A stretch of 64,000 nucleotides of DNA from Synechococcus sp. RSCCF101. GTDB lineage: Bacteria; Cyanobacteriota; Cyanobacteriia; PCC-6307; Cyanobiaceae. Made by a program: the position numbers and the translations under genes. Under the pieces are notes generated by a model, which was not told the origin of the DNA, did not search any database, and saw only the letters and a program-made list of their open reading frames with translations. The DNA is taken from assembly GCF_008807075.1 (NCBI RefSeq), contig NZ_CP035632.1:1736001-1800000 (forward strand). The letters run 5' to 3'. Positions 46,807 to 54,950 of this stretch are shown piece after piece (position 1 is the stretch's first letter; the number at the start of each line of letters is the position of its first letter).

Positions 46807-47461
46807 GCCGCACCCTCGTGATCGCCAGCGGCAACGCCGGCAAGCTCAGGGAGTTCCGGCGCCTTCTCCGGGACTGGCCGCTGACCGTGGTGGCCCAGCC
46901 CGAAGGTCTGGAGGTGGAGGAGACGGGCAGCAGCTTCGGCGAGAACGCGCGCCTGAAGGCGCGGGCGGTGGCCCGGATCTGCAGCACATGGGCCCTGGCG
47001 GACGACTCCGGGCTCTGTGTGGAGGCCCTCGGGGGGCACCGGGGGTGCGTTCGGCCCGTTACGCCGACACGGATGCGGCCCGGATCGAGCGGCTGCTGCG
47101 GGAACTGGCCGCGGCCGGCGAACAGGACCCGGGACCTGCGAACCGGGCGGCCCACTTCACCGCGGCCCTGGCGGTGGCGGACCCGGAGGGTCGCATCCTG
47201 GTGGAGGTGGAGGGGCGCTGCGACGGTTCGATCGCCACGGCTCCGCGGGGAGACGGCGGCTTCGGATACGACCCGGTGTTCCTGGTGCCGGAACTGGGCC
47301 TCACCTTCGCCGAGATGACGGCAGAGCAGAAGCGCTCGCACTCTCATCGGGGCCGGGCGGTGGCCGCGTTGCTGCCGGGGCTCAGAGACTGCCTGGAACC
47401 CAGCTGCCGTGAAGGCCATGGGGGATGGCCAGGGGCAGGGGCAGAACCGCCTGCTCGCTGA
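46803..47461 (+). pseudogene. rdgB: Non-canonical purine NTP pyrophosphatase RdgB/HAM1 (one apparent frameshift)
   Basis: Removes ITP, dITP and XTP from the nucleotide pool. The frame from the ATG at 46803 begins SRTLVIASGNAGKLREFRRL and contains EETGSSFGENARLKARAVAR and ADDSGLCVEALGG. It then goes astray in a run of six G (47031-47036). With seven G the text becomes LGGAPGVRSARYADTDAAR, the exact family motif, and continues to GGFGYDPVFLVPELGLTFAE and AEQKRSHSHRGRA. A housekeeping gene restored perfectly by one base strongly suggests a sequencing error. The restored protein is about 219 residues with a tail overlapping the carotenoid oxygenase gene. Confidence 0.88.
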
Positions 47462-48884
47462 GGTCACCCGCCCGGAGGATCACCAGGTCACTGGCGCTGC
47501 GGGCCGCATTCCAGATCAGCACCAGCACCCAGCCGTCATCCTCAGCGGCCGCATCCGCGGCCGGCACCATCACCGGCTCACTGACGAAGCCGCGCGGTGC
47601 GGCACTCCAGAGACGGCGCTCGCCACTGACCAGATCGAGCTTCTCGATCGCCTGGAGCGGGTCGTTGCCCCGCTCCCGCTCGGCCACGGCCATCCAGGCG
47701 TGGCGGGCCTGGAGCCCGACGCGGGAGGGAGCCACGGTGGCGAATTCACAGCAGCGCAGTTCCAGATCCTCCGCACACACCTCGCCGCTGGCCAGATCGA
47801 GCCGGAAGCGCCGCAGCTGGCCCTCCGGCAGGCTGTCGAAGTCGACCTGACGGAAGTCGGTGCCGGGGCCCACGGAGGGGAAATCGGCGTAGACGATCGA
47901 ATCGAGCACCAGCGTGCCGGCCTCACCGGCATCAGGCTCCTCGAACGCGTTGAGGTGGTGGAAGACGAAGCCCTCGGGGGCCTGCAGGCGACGGGGGGCC
48001 TGATCGGCCAGTGGTGAGCCGGGCCGGGGGATGAGCCAGAACTGGCCGGGCTGGCCCGGCTTGGAGGCCAGGCACTGGGCCGCCCCCTTGAGACCGAGGG
48101 CGTAGGGGAGGGGGTTGAAGGCCACCGCGTTCTGCATGAACACGGCCCAGTTGGGTGTGATCGCGAAGTCGTGCAGGAAGGCGAAGCCGGGGAAGCTGTC
48201 GCTGCGCTCGGCCAGGAGGCGGCCGGCATCGGGACCATCAACGGCGAATTCCATCAGCCGCACCCGGCTGCGGGGACCGGCCTGCACGCCGAAGGTGACC
48301 ATCCGGCGCGCACCGTGGTGGCCCGGGTCGAAGCGGGGATGAGCACTGAAGGCCTCACCCGGCTGCAGCACACCATCGAGGAGGGTGACGCCGCGGGTTT
48401 CAAGGCTGCCGGGATCCAGGGCATGGGGCGAGCTGGCCTCCCAGAGGGCGAGGAGGTCATCGCCGAGGCGCACCACATGGGTGTTGGCGATGTTCTTCAT
48501 GCGCAGGTCGAACGCATTGGCCAGCCAGCCGCCGGGCTTCTGGGTGCCGAACACGCCGCGGTAGAGGAAGCGCCCCTCCTGCTCCTCCTGCTGCCAGCCC
48601 TCGGTGCGCACGAAGCGGTTGCTGAACCGCGCCTTGCCGTCCGCGAAGCGCACCGCGGCGATCATACCGTCGCCATCGAAGGGGTGGTGCACCCACTGGC
48701 CGGCGCGCTCCAGCCGACCCGGGCCGTTGCGGTACAGGCAGCCCTCGATCTCCGGGGGGATCGAACCGCTGCTGGGCTCAAGCCTCTCGCCGTCCAGCTC
48801 CCGCAGCACATTGCGGAAGGCGCCGGACCAGTCGGCCCTGGAGTAATCCAGCGGCCTGGGGGAGGGCGGGGCGAGGCGCGTCAT
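47382..48884 (-). CDS. Carotenoid cleavage oxygenase
   Basis: RPE65-family non-haem iron dioxygenase cleaving carotenoids or apocarotenals, perhaps to retinal-type products. The 500 residues form a seven-bladed propeller with the four iron histidines in NTHVVRLGDDL, FLHDFAITPNW, VFHHLNAFEEP and IPHGLHGSWVP. The N-terminal IEGCLYRNGPGRLERAG and HPFDGDGMIAAVRF are also diagnostic. Substrate preference cannot be read. A possible -10 (TACAGT) lies 24 bases before the start. The gene converges with rdgB, overlapping about 80 bases. Confidence 0.94.
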   Translation of the reverse strand: MTRLAPPSPRPLDYSRADWSGAFRNVLRELDGERLEPSSGSIPPEIEGCLYRNGPGRLERAGQWVHHPFDGDGMIAAVRFADGKARFSNRFVRTEGWQQEEQEGRFLYRGVFGTQKPGGWLANAFDLRMKNIANTHVVRLGDDLLALWEASSPHALDPGSLETRGVTLLDGVLQPGEAFSAHPRFDPGHHGARRMVTFGVQAGPRSRVRLMEFAVDGPDAGRLLAERSDSFPGFAFLHDFAITPNWAVFMQNAVAFNPLPYALGLKGAAQCLASKPGQPGQFWLIPRPGSPLADQAPRRLQAPEGFVFHHLNAFEEPDAGEAGTLVLDSIVYADFPSVGPGTDFRQVDFDSLPEGQLRRFRLDLASGEVCAEDLELRCCEFATVAPSRVGLQARHAWMAVAERERGNDPLQAIEKLDLVSGERRLWSAAPRGFVSEPVMVPAADAAAEDDGWVLVLIWNAARSASDLVILRAGDLSEQAVLPLPLAIPHGLHGSWVPGSL

Positions 48885-48907
48885 GACCGATCTCCGGGTG
48901 TTTAAGA

Positions 48908-48913
48908 ACTGTA
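48908..48913 (-). promoter_or_regulatory. Possible -10 element of the carotenoid oxygenase gene
   Basis: TACAGT on the minus strand, 24 bases before the ATG, in an A/T-richer patch between hisB and this gene. No -35 found. Confidence 0.3.
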
Positions 48914-48943
48914 ACGAGGAGGCCTTGGCGAAGCGGTGGCGCC

Positions 48944-49558
48944 TCAGGCGCGCGAGCCGGCCACCTCCAGGACCCCCTTGCTGCTGGGGATCGAGCCGGC
49001 GCGCCGGGGGTCGACCTCCACCGCCTGACGCAGGGCCCGGGCGAAGGCCTTGAAGCAGGCCTCCACGATGTGATGGGAATTGACACCGGCCAGCTGGCGG
49101 ATGTGCAGGGTCAGGCCGCTGTTGTTGACGACGGCCACGAAGAACTCCCGCACGAGCTCGGTGTCGTAGCGGCCGATCCGCTGGGCGGGGATCGCCAGGT
49201 CGTAGCTCAGATGCGGCCGGCCGGAACAGTCCAGCGCCACCTGCACCAGGGCCTCATCGAGGGGCGCCAGAAAGTGACCGAAGCGGTGGATGCCGCTCCG
49301 GTCGGACAGGGCGGAGGCCAGCGCCTGACCGAGGGCGATGCCCACGTCCTCATTGGTGTGGTGGTCGTCGATGTGGGTGTCGCCCCGGGCCTTGATCGTC
49401 AGATCGAGAAGGCCATGGCTGGCGAGCTGATGGAGCATGTGATCGAGGAAGGGCACCCCGGTGGCCACCGAACAGGTGCCGCGTCCATCGAGGTTGAGCT
49501 CCACCCTCACCTCCGTCTCACCGGTGACGCGATGGATCGTGCCGATGCGGGCGCTCAT
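48944..49558 (-). CDS. hisB: Imidazoleglycerol-phosphate dehydratase
   Basis: Mn-dependent dehydratase of histidine synthesis. The 204 residues are the monofunctional bacterial form. Metal-binding motifs are [48 protein letters not shown], and [20 protein letters not shown]. The start ATG directly precedes [18 protein letters not shown], typical for the family. It lies immediately upstream of the carotenoid oxygenase gene on the same strand, with a 59-base gap. Confidence 0.97.
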   Translation of the reverse strand: MSARIGTIHRVTGETEVRVELNLDGRGTCSVATGVPFLDHMLHQLASHGLLDLTIKARGDTHIDDHHTNEDVGIALGQALASALSDRSGIHRFGHFLAPLDEALVQVALDCSGRPHLSYDLAIPAQRIGRYDTELVREFFVAVVNNSGLTLHIRQLAGVNSHHIVEACFKAFARALRQAVEVDPRRAGSIPSSKGVLEVAGSRA

Positions 49559-49673
49559 GGTCGGGGAGGGAGGGGGCTGCCGTCATGATGCCCCCTGCGA
49601 CAGGCTCAGACCGGGCCTCCTTCCCGGACCGGGCCTCCCGTTCGATGCCGCACCGGTGGGAGACCTGCAGCTG

Positions 49674-50404
49674 ATGGGGCCGAACGACCCGGACGGGCAG
49701 AGCGTCCGGCCGCTGACCTGGAGGATCGGCCGGTCGCCCGGGCCCCTGCTGCAGCGCTGGGCCGCCCAGGTCGGGCGCGACGCCACGCCGCTGGTGGTGC
49801 TGCTCGATCGCCGGCAGCACGAGGGTGCCGCCCTGGCGCGGTTCCTGCCCCCCTGCTCAACCCGGAGGAACGGGGGCGCCTGCAGCGGCTGCTCAGGCCC
49901 GACGATCGGGAGCGCTATCTGCTGGCCAGGGGCGCCCTCCGTCTGCTGCTGGCGGCGATCACAGGCCAGGCCCCGCAGGATCTGGGCATCACGGTGCGGC
50001 CGGGGGGCAAGCCCTACCTGCCGCGAGGACCCCGGTTCAACCTCTCCCACTCCGGTGGGCTGGTGCTGCTGGCGCTGCACCCCTGCCTGGAGACGGGCGT
50101 CGATGTGGAGCGGGCGCGCCCGGAGCTGGCCTGGCAACGGATCGCCGGGACCGTGCTGCCGGCTGCGGTTCAGGAGCGCCTGGCCGGTCTGCCGGTTGTG
50201 GATCAGAGGCAGGCCTTCCTGCGGGAATGGTGCCGGCTGGAGGCGCGGCTCAAGGCCCGCGGCTGGGGGCTGGCCGGCCAGAGGCACCTGCCGTCGGAAC
50301 CGGAGGCAGGCATCCGGGAACGCGTCTGGGATCTGGAGCTGCCCGAAGGGTCCACCGGTGCCCTGGCCGTGGTCGCCACATCTCAGGTGCCGACGATGCC
50401 GTAG
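49674..50404 (+). pseudogene. Sfp/HetI-type 4'-phosphopantetheinyl transferase (one apparent frameshift)
   Basis: Loads the phosphopantetheine arm onto acyl-carrier proteins. The 5' part (MGPNDPDGQSVRPLTWRIGR) reads from the ATG at 49674; a GTG at 49656 is an alternative. The frame then breaks in a run of six C at 49848-49853. Seven C would give RFLPLLNPEERGRLQRLLRP and continue through GKPYLPRGPRFNLSHSGGL, GVDVERARPELAW and FLREWCRLEARLKARGWGL, the Sfp Mg/CoA motifs. The repaired protein is about 243 residues, normal for cyanobacterial HetI-like enzymes. Its location opposite fabI fits a fatty-acid synthesis role. The 3' ends of the two genes overlap by 22 bases. Confidence 0.8.
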
Positions 50405-51165
50405 CCGGAGTCGACATAGAGGGTCTGGCCGGTGATGCCGGAGGCGAGATCGCTGAGGAGGAAGGCGGCCGTCTGGCCCACCTCGGCCTGGGTGACCGTG
50501 CGGCGCAGGGGAGCCCTCTCCTCCACGGTGCGGATCATGTCGAGAATGCCGCCGATGGCGGAGCTGGCCAGGGTGCGGATCGGACCGGCGCTGATGGCGT
50601 TCACCCGCACCTGACGGTCGGGACCCAGTTCAGCGGCCAGATAACGGACGGAGGCCTCAAGGGCGGCCTTGGCCACACCCATGACGTTGTAGTTGGGGAT
50701 CGCCCGCTCGGCGCCGAGGTAGCTGAGGGTGATCACACCCGCCCCCTCACTGAAGAGCGGCTTGGCCAGGCGGCAGAGGGGGGCCAGGGAATAGGCGCTG
50801 ATCTCCAGGGCCCGGGCGAAGCCCTCGGCCGTGGTGGCGCTGTAGTCGCCCACCAGCTCCTCCTTACCGGCGAAGGCCAGGCAGTGCACCAGACCGTCCA
50901 GGCGGCCCCACTTGGCGGAGATCGCCTCGAACACGGCGCTCATCTGGGCGGGATCCTGAACGTTCAGCGGCAGGAACAGGCTGGGCTCGAGGGGGGCGGT
51001 CAGCTCGCGCACCTTGGCTTCGAACCGCCCCCGCTCATCGGGCAGGTAGGTGATGGCCAGCTCGGCGCCGGCGGCATGGAGCTGCTGGGCGATTCCCCAG
51101 GCGATCGAGCGGTTGTTGGCGATCCCGGTCACCAGGATGGTCTTGCCGCTGAGGTCGAGGAGCAT
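50383..51165 (-). CDS. fabI: Enoyl-[acyl-carrier-protein] reductase (NADH)
   Basis: Last step of each fatty-acid elongation cycle. From the ATG at 51165 it has 260 residues. It shows the FabI-type NADH site VTGIANNRSIAWGIAQQLHA, the YLPDERGRFEAKVREL loop, and VHCLAFAGKEELVGDY. The catalytic Tyr/Lys spacing falls in LSYLGAERAIPNYNVMGVAK, which is Y-x6-Y-x6-K as in FabI. The end is GQTLYVDSGYGIVG. Readings starting further upstream run into the opposite gene. Its start codon is almost superposed on that of the photolyase-like gene on the other strand. Confidence 0.97.
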   Translation of the reverse strand: MLLDLSGKTILVTGIANNRSIAWGIAQQLHAAGAELAITYLPDERGRFEAKVRELTAPLEPSLFLPLNVQDPAQMSAVFEAISAKWGRLDGLVHCLAFAGKEELVGDYSATTAEGFARALEISAYSLAPLCRLAKPLFSEGAGVITLSYLGAERAIPNYNVMGVAKAALEASVRYLAAELGPDRQVRVNAISAGPIRTLASSAIGGILDMIRTVEERAPLRRTVTQAEVGQTAAFLLSDLASGITGQTLYVDSGYGIVGT

Positions 51166-51181
51166 GGAGACGAGGGAGCCC

Positions 51182-52537
51182 GTGAGTGATGGATCCTCTC
51201 GCACCCCCGATCCCGCGCTGCCGCATCGGATCGCCGGTCGCAGCGAGCTGGCCGCCCTGCTGCGGGAGCGCTTCGGGGTCACCGGTGAGCTGAGCCCGAT
51301 CCGGGGCGGCCGCGCCGCGGCCGAAGCCCTTCTGGCGGCCATGCATCCCGGACGCTACGGACGCAGCCGCAACCACCTGGACGGGGCGGTCACGGGGCTG
51401 TCGCCCTATCTCCGCCACGGCGTGCTGAGCCTGAACGAAGTGCGAGATGCGGTGTTCGCCTGGCTGAAGCGCCACGGTCAGCCCAGGCGCAGCGGCGAGA
51501 AGCTGATCGCCGAACTGGGCTGGCGCGACTTCTTCCAGCGGGTGTGGCGGGACCGGGGCGATGCCATCTGGCAGGACATGGAGCCGGGGCCCGTCCCCGC
51601 CTCCGGCAGCGCCCGCAGCGAGGAGCTGCCGGAGGACATCCGCAGCGGCCGCACCGGCCTGGCCTGCATCGACGCCTTCAGCACCGATCTGAGGCGTCTC
51701 GGCTGGCTGCACAACCACGCCCGCATGTGGATGGCGGCCTACGTGGTGCACTGGCGGCAGGTGCGCTGGCAGGCGGGGGCGCACTGGTTTCTGGAGCACC
51801 TGATCGACGGCGATCCCGCCAGCAACAACCTCAGCTGGCAGTGGGTGGCGGGCACCTTCAGCCACAAGCCCTACATCTTCAACCGCGACAACCTGGAGCG
51901 CTTCAGCGCTGGTCGCCACTGCCGCGGTTGCCCGGCCGCTGCGGCCTGCCCCTTCGATGCCCGCTATGAGGCGCTGCAGCAACGGCTGTTCAAGGAGCAG
52001 CCCGGGTCCGGCGGAACCTCGGCCAGTCCCGGGCGGTCGGTGGCGGCTCGACCCGCGCCGCAACCGCTCGCCCCGATGGGAACCGGGCCCGCTCCCGCGG
52101 CCTCCGGTGGGGAAGCCTGTGTGCTCTGGATTCACGGCGAGGCGCTCGGCCCGGACAATCCCGCCCTGCGGGCCCATCCCGGCAGCCCGGCCGTCTTCGT
52201 GTTCGATGAGCCCCTGATCCGGGAACGGGCCCTGAGCCTCAAGCGCCTGGGCTTTCTCTACGAATGCCTGCTAGAGCTGCCGCTGGAGATCCGCCGAGGC
52301 GAGGTGGCCGCCGAGGTGGTGCGCTTCTCCCGGCGCCACGGCGCCGGGCGGGTGGTGACCAGCCAGGCGAACGATCCCCGCTTCCGGCGGATCGCCGCGG
52401 CCATCGCGCGGGAGCTGCCGCTGGAGGTGCTGGCGGCTCCACCCTTCGTGGAAGGGCTGGAGGGACCGGCTCCGCTGCGCTTCAGCCGCTACTGGCGCCG
52501 GGCGGAGCCGAAGCTGTGGCAGAGCTTTCAGGTCTGA
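51182..52537 (+). CDS. Photolyase-fold FAD protein with inverted domain order and a cysteine quartet
   Basis: 451 residues from the GTG at 51182, which has AGGG five bases upstream; an in-frame ATG at 51164 would add six residues. Residues about 45-270 form a photolyase FAD-binding domain (GLSPYLRHGVLSLNEVRDAV, ELGWRDFFQRVW, WLHNHARMWMAAYVVHWRQV, IDGDPASNNLSWQWVAGTF, HKPYIFNRDNLERFS). C162, C247, C250 and C256 follow the C-x84-C-x2-C-x5-C pattern; the last three sit in HCRGCPAAAACPF, resembling [4Fe-4S] bacterial cryptochrome/photolyases. After a Pro/Ala linker, residues 312-451 resemble the antenna-type alpha/beta domain (GPDNPALRAH, VFVFD), normally N-terminal. DNA-repair or photoreceptor activity is unknown. 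Confidence 0.8.
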   Translation: MSDGSSRTPDPALPHRIAGRSELAALLRERFGVTGELSPIRGGRAAAEALLAAMHPGRYGRSRNHLDGAVTGLSPYLRHGVLSLNEVRDAVFAWLKRHGQPRRSGEKLIAELGWRDFFQRVWRDRGDAIWQDMEPGPVPASGSARSEELPEDIRSGRTGLACIDAFSTDLRRLGWLHNHARMWMAAYVVHWRQVRWQAGAHWFLEHLIDGDPASNNLSWQWVAGTFSHKPYIFNRDNLERFSAGRHCRGCPAAAACPFDARYEALQQRLFKEQPGSGGTSASPGRSVAARPAPQPLAPMGTGPAPAASGGEACVLWIHGEALGPDNPALRAHPGSPAVFVFDEPLIRERALSLKRLGFLYECLLELPLEIRRGEVAAEVVRFSRRHGAGRVVTSQANDPRFRRIAAAIARELPLEVLAAPPFVEGLEGPAPLRFSRYWRRAEPKLWQSFQV

Positions 52538-52588
52538 TCCGGGGGCAGGCGTCAACGCCAGTGGCCAGGACGGCGTAGCCGCAATCGT

Positions 52589-53145
52589 TCACGGCAGCGG
52601 CGACGGGTCCTGACCCTGCAGCAGGGCCTCCTGGCGCCGCTGCTCCTGCTCGGGGTCGGTCAGCAGATCCTCCTCCTCCAGGGGGGCAGGGGCTCGATCA
52701 CCACCTCCTCGGCGGAGCGCGGCGGTTCGCGCCACTGCCAGCGCCGGCCGGGCGCCCTGGCCGCGCAGAGGGCCTCCAGCTCGCCCTCGAGGGCCTGGCG
52801 CACGTCATCGCGAGCCACCGCCTCGAAGAACTCGGGCCGGCTCGCCAGACCCGAGCTGAAGGGCGCGGTGCCGTTGCCGTTGAACAACCGGGCCGCATCG
52901 GGAATCCAGCGGGGACGGCAGACCCCCGGGCGGCTGGTGTCGGTCTCCAGCCAGATGTGGAGGCCATAGCCGTCGGGCTGACTCACCACCGCCAGTCCGT
53001 CGTGGGGACTGTGGCGCGGCAGGGGGTAGATGGCCCAGCTGATGGGCGATCCGCGCTGGCAGCCGATCAGGGCGGGCAGGAGCAGCAGGGCCAGCAGCGG
53101 TGCCAGGCGCTCAGACTGGGCCACTCGACCCGCAACCGCTCTCAT
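52589..53145 (-). pseudogene. Conserved lipoprotein (one apparent frameshift near the C-terminus)
   Basis: Secreted lipoprotein of unknown function. A signal peptide ends in the lipobox LPALIGC, with Cys at about residue 29. The body contains RHSPHDGLAVVSQPDGYGLH and IWLETDTSRPGVCRPRWIPD. The frame leaves the expected path in a G6 run (52681-52686, read as C6 on the minus strand) and stops soon after at 52660. One more C gives PLPPLEEEDLLTDPEQEQRR and a stop at 52589-52591, about 185 residues in all. The acidic tail shows normal coding bias. It is divergent from the thioredoxin-like gene, with two bases between the start codons. Confidence 0.62.
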
Positions 53146-53147
53146 CC

Positions 53148-53720
53148 ATGGTGCTCACCCACTCCACCATGCTGCCCCTCGGCTCGCCGCTGCCGGAGCT
53201 GGATCTCGAGCGCATCGACGGCGGCCGCCTCAGGGGCGGCGATCTGGCCGGGCGGCCGCTGCTGGTGCTGTTTCTCTGCGCCCACTGCCCCTACGTGCGC
53301 CACGTCGAGCCCGAGCTCAGCCGCCTGGAGCGCGAGTACGGCTCCAGGGTGCAGCTGCTGGCCATCGCCAGCAACAGCCTGATCACCCACCCCCAGGACG
53401 GTCCTGACCAGCTGCGGGAGCAGGCACGCAGCAATGGCTGGCGCTTCCCCTACCTGCTCGATCCGGACCAGACGGCGGCCCGGGCCTTCCGGGCGGCCTG
53501 CACCCCCGACCCGTTCCTGTTCGACGCCGACCATCGCCTCGTCTACCGGGGTCAGCTCGATGGCAGTCGCCCGGGCAGCGATGTGCCTCTGGACGGGCGC
53601 GATCTGCGCGCCGCCCTGGAGGCCCTGCTGGCGGGGTCGCCGCCCCTGGAGCCTCAGATCGCGGCCATGGGCTGCAACATCAAATGGCATCCCGGCCAGG
53701 AACCCGACTGGTTCGGCTGA
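53148..53720 (+). CDS. Thioredoxin-family (AhpC/TSA-like) protein
   Basis: Soluble thioredoxin-fold protein, 190 residues. The CxxC active site is in VLFLCAHCPYVRHVEPELSR. Other blocks are GSRVQLLAIASNSLITHPQD, ACTPDPFLFDADHRLVYRGQ and the conserved ending AAMGCNIKWHPGQEP, which places a third Cys near the C-terminus. The family is usually described as redoxins of unknown partner in bacteria and algae. No signal peptide, so it is cytoplasmic. It shares its start region with the divergent lipoprotein gene. Confidence 0.9.
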   Translation: MVLTHSTMLPLGSPLPELDLERIDGGRLRGGDLAGRPLLVLFLCAHCPYVRHVEPELSRLEREYGSRVQLLAIASNSLITHPQDGPDQLREQARSNGWRFPYLLDPDQTAARAFRAACTPDPFLFDADHRLVYRGQLDGSRPGSDVPLDGRDLRAALEALLAGSPPLEPQIAAMGCNIKWHPGQEPDWFG

Positions 53721-53759
53721 GCCTCGGCTGCACAGGCCGGGTCGCCTATGGTCTCCGCC

Positions 53760-54950
53760 ATGCAGGTCCCGCCCTTCAGCCTGAGCGCCCAGATCGAGAC
53801 GCTCGGCTCCGAACTCGATGCGGCGGTTCTCGAGGTGGTCCGCAGCGGTCAGTACATCGGCGGCCCGGCGATCGGACGCTTCGAATCAGCCTTCGCCGCC
53901 AGCCTCGATGTGGCCCACGCCGTGGGCTGCAACAGCGGCACCGACGCCCTGATCCTGGGCCTGCGTGCGCTGGGCATCGGTCCCGGCGACGAGGTGATCA
54001 CCAGCTCGTTCAGCTTTTTCGCGACGGCCGAAGCCATCAGCGCGGTGGGCGCCAGGCCCGTGTTCGTGGACGTGGACCCCACCACGTACCTGATGGACCT
54101 TGAGCGGGTGGAGGCGGCGATCACGCCAGCCACCCGGGCACTGATGCCGGTGCATCTGTTCGGCCGGGCCGTTCCCATGGATCGGCTCTGCAGCCTGGCG
54201 CGCCGCCGGGGTCTGCGGGTGATCGAGGACTGCGCCCAGGCCAGCGGCGCCCGCTGGGACGGCCGGGCGGTGGGCACCTGGGGTGATGTGGGCTGCTTCA
54301 GCTTCTTCCCCACCAAGAACCTCGGAGCGGCGGGTGATGGCGGTGCCGTCACCTGCTCCGATCCGGAGCTGGCCCGCAGCGTGCGAGAGCTCGCCGTGCA
54401 CGGCATGCCGCGCCGCTACCTGCACACCCGCCTCGGCTACAACAGCCGGCTGGACACCGTCCAGGCCGCCGTGCTCAACGTGAAGCTGCCGCGGTTGCGG
54501 CAGTGGCTGCAACAGCGACGGGCCGTGGCCCTCCGCTATCTGGATGCGCTGCGGGACATCCCCAACCTCACCCTGCCGGACCCCGGGGACTCGGGCCATT
54601 CCTGGAATCAGTTCGTGGTGCGGGTGCGGGCCACACCCGATCTGATCGACCGTCTTCCCTCCGCCGGCGACGCTGCGGGGTCGATCGCCGCCCGCTGCCG
54701 CGACTGGCTGCAGCAGCAGCTGCGGGACGCCGGCATCAACACGATCATCTATTACCCGATCCCGATCCATCTGCAGCCGGCCTACAGCGGTCTGGGTCTT
54801 GAACGCGGCTGCCTGCCGGTCACCGAGCTGCTCACCGATGAGGTGCTGAGCCTTCCGATGTTCCCGGAGCTCACCGCCGAGCAGCAGCAGGCAGTGTGCG
54901 ACAGCCTGCGCCGCATCCTCAGCGACGCGATGGCCGGGGTGCGGAGCTAG
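53760..54950 (+). CDS. DegT/DnrJ/EryC1/StrS aminotransferase
   Basis: PLP-dependent aminotransferase acting on nucleotide-linked keto-sugars for amino-sugar synthesis, or a related sensor-type member. The 396 residues (ATG 53760; 400 from ATG 53748) contain GCNSGTDALILGLRALGIGP, VITSSFSFFATAEAISAVGA, RVIEDCAQASGARWDG and the PLP lysine in FSFFPTKNLGAAGDGGAVTC. The RLGYNSRLDTVQAAVLNVKL and SWNQFVVRV stretches also fit. The substrate is unknown; no other nucleotide-sugar genes are close. The 3' end overlaps the photolyase stop by 4 bases on the opposite strand. Confidence 0.9.
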   Translation: MQVPPFSLSAQIETLGSELDAAVLEVVRSGQYIGGPAIGRFESAFAASLDVAHAVGCNSGTDALILGLRALGIGPGDEVITSSFSFFATAEAISAVGARPVFVDVDPTTYLMDLERVEAAITPATRALMPVHLFGRAVPMDRLCSLARRRGLRVIEDCAQASGARWDGRAVGTWGDVGCFSFFPTKNLGAAGDGGAVTCSDPELARSVRELAVHGMPRRYLHTRLGYNSRLDTVQAAVLNVKLPRLRQWLQQRRAVALRYLDALRDIPNLTLPDPGDSGHSWNQFVVRVRATPDLIDRLPSAGDAAGSIAARCRDWLQQQLRDAGINTIIYYPIPIHLQPAYSGLGLERGCLPVTELLTDEVLSLPMFPELTAEQQQAVCDSLRRILSDAMAGVRS

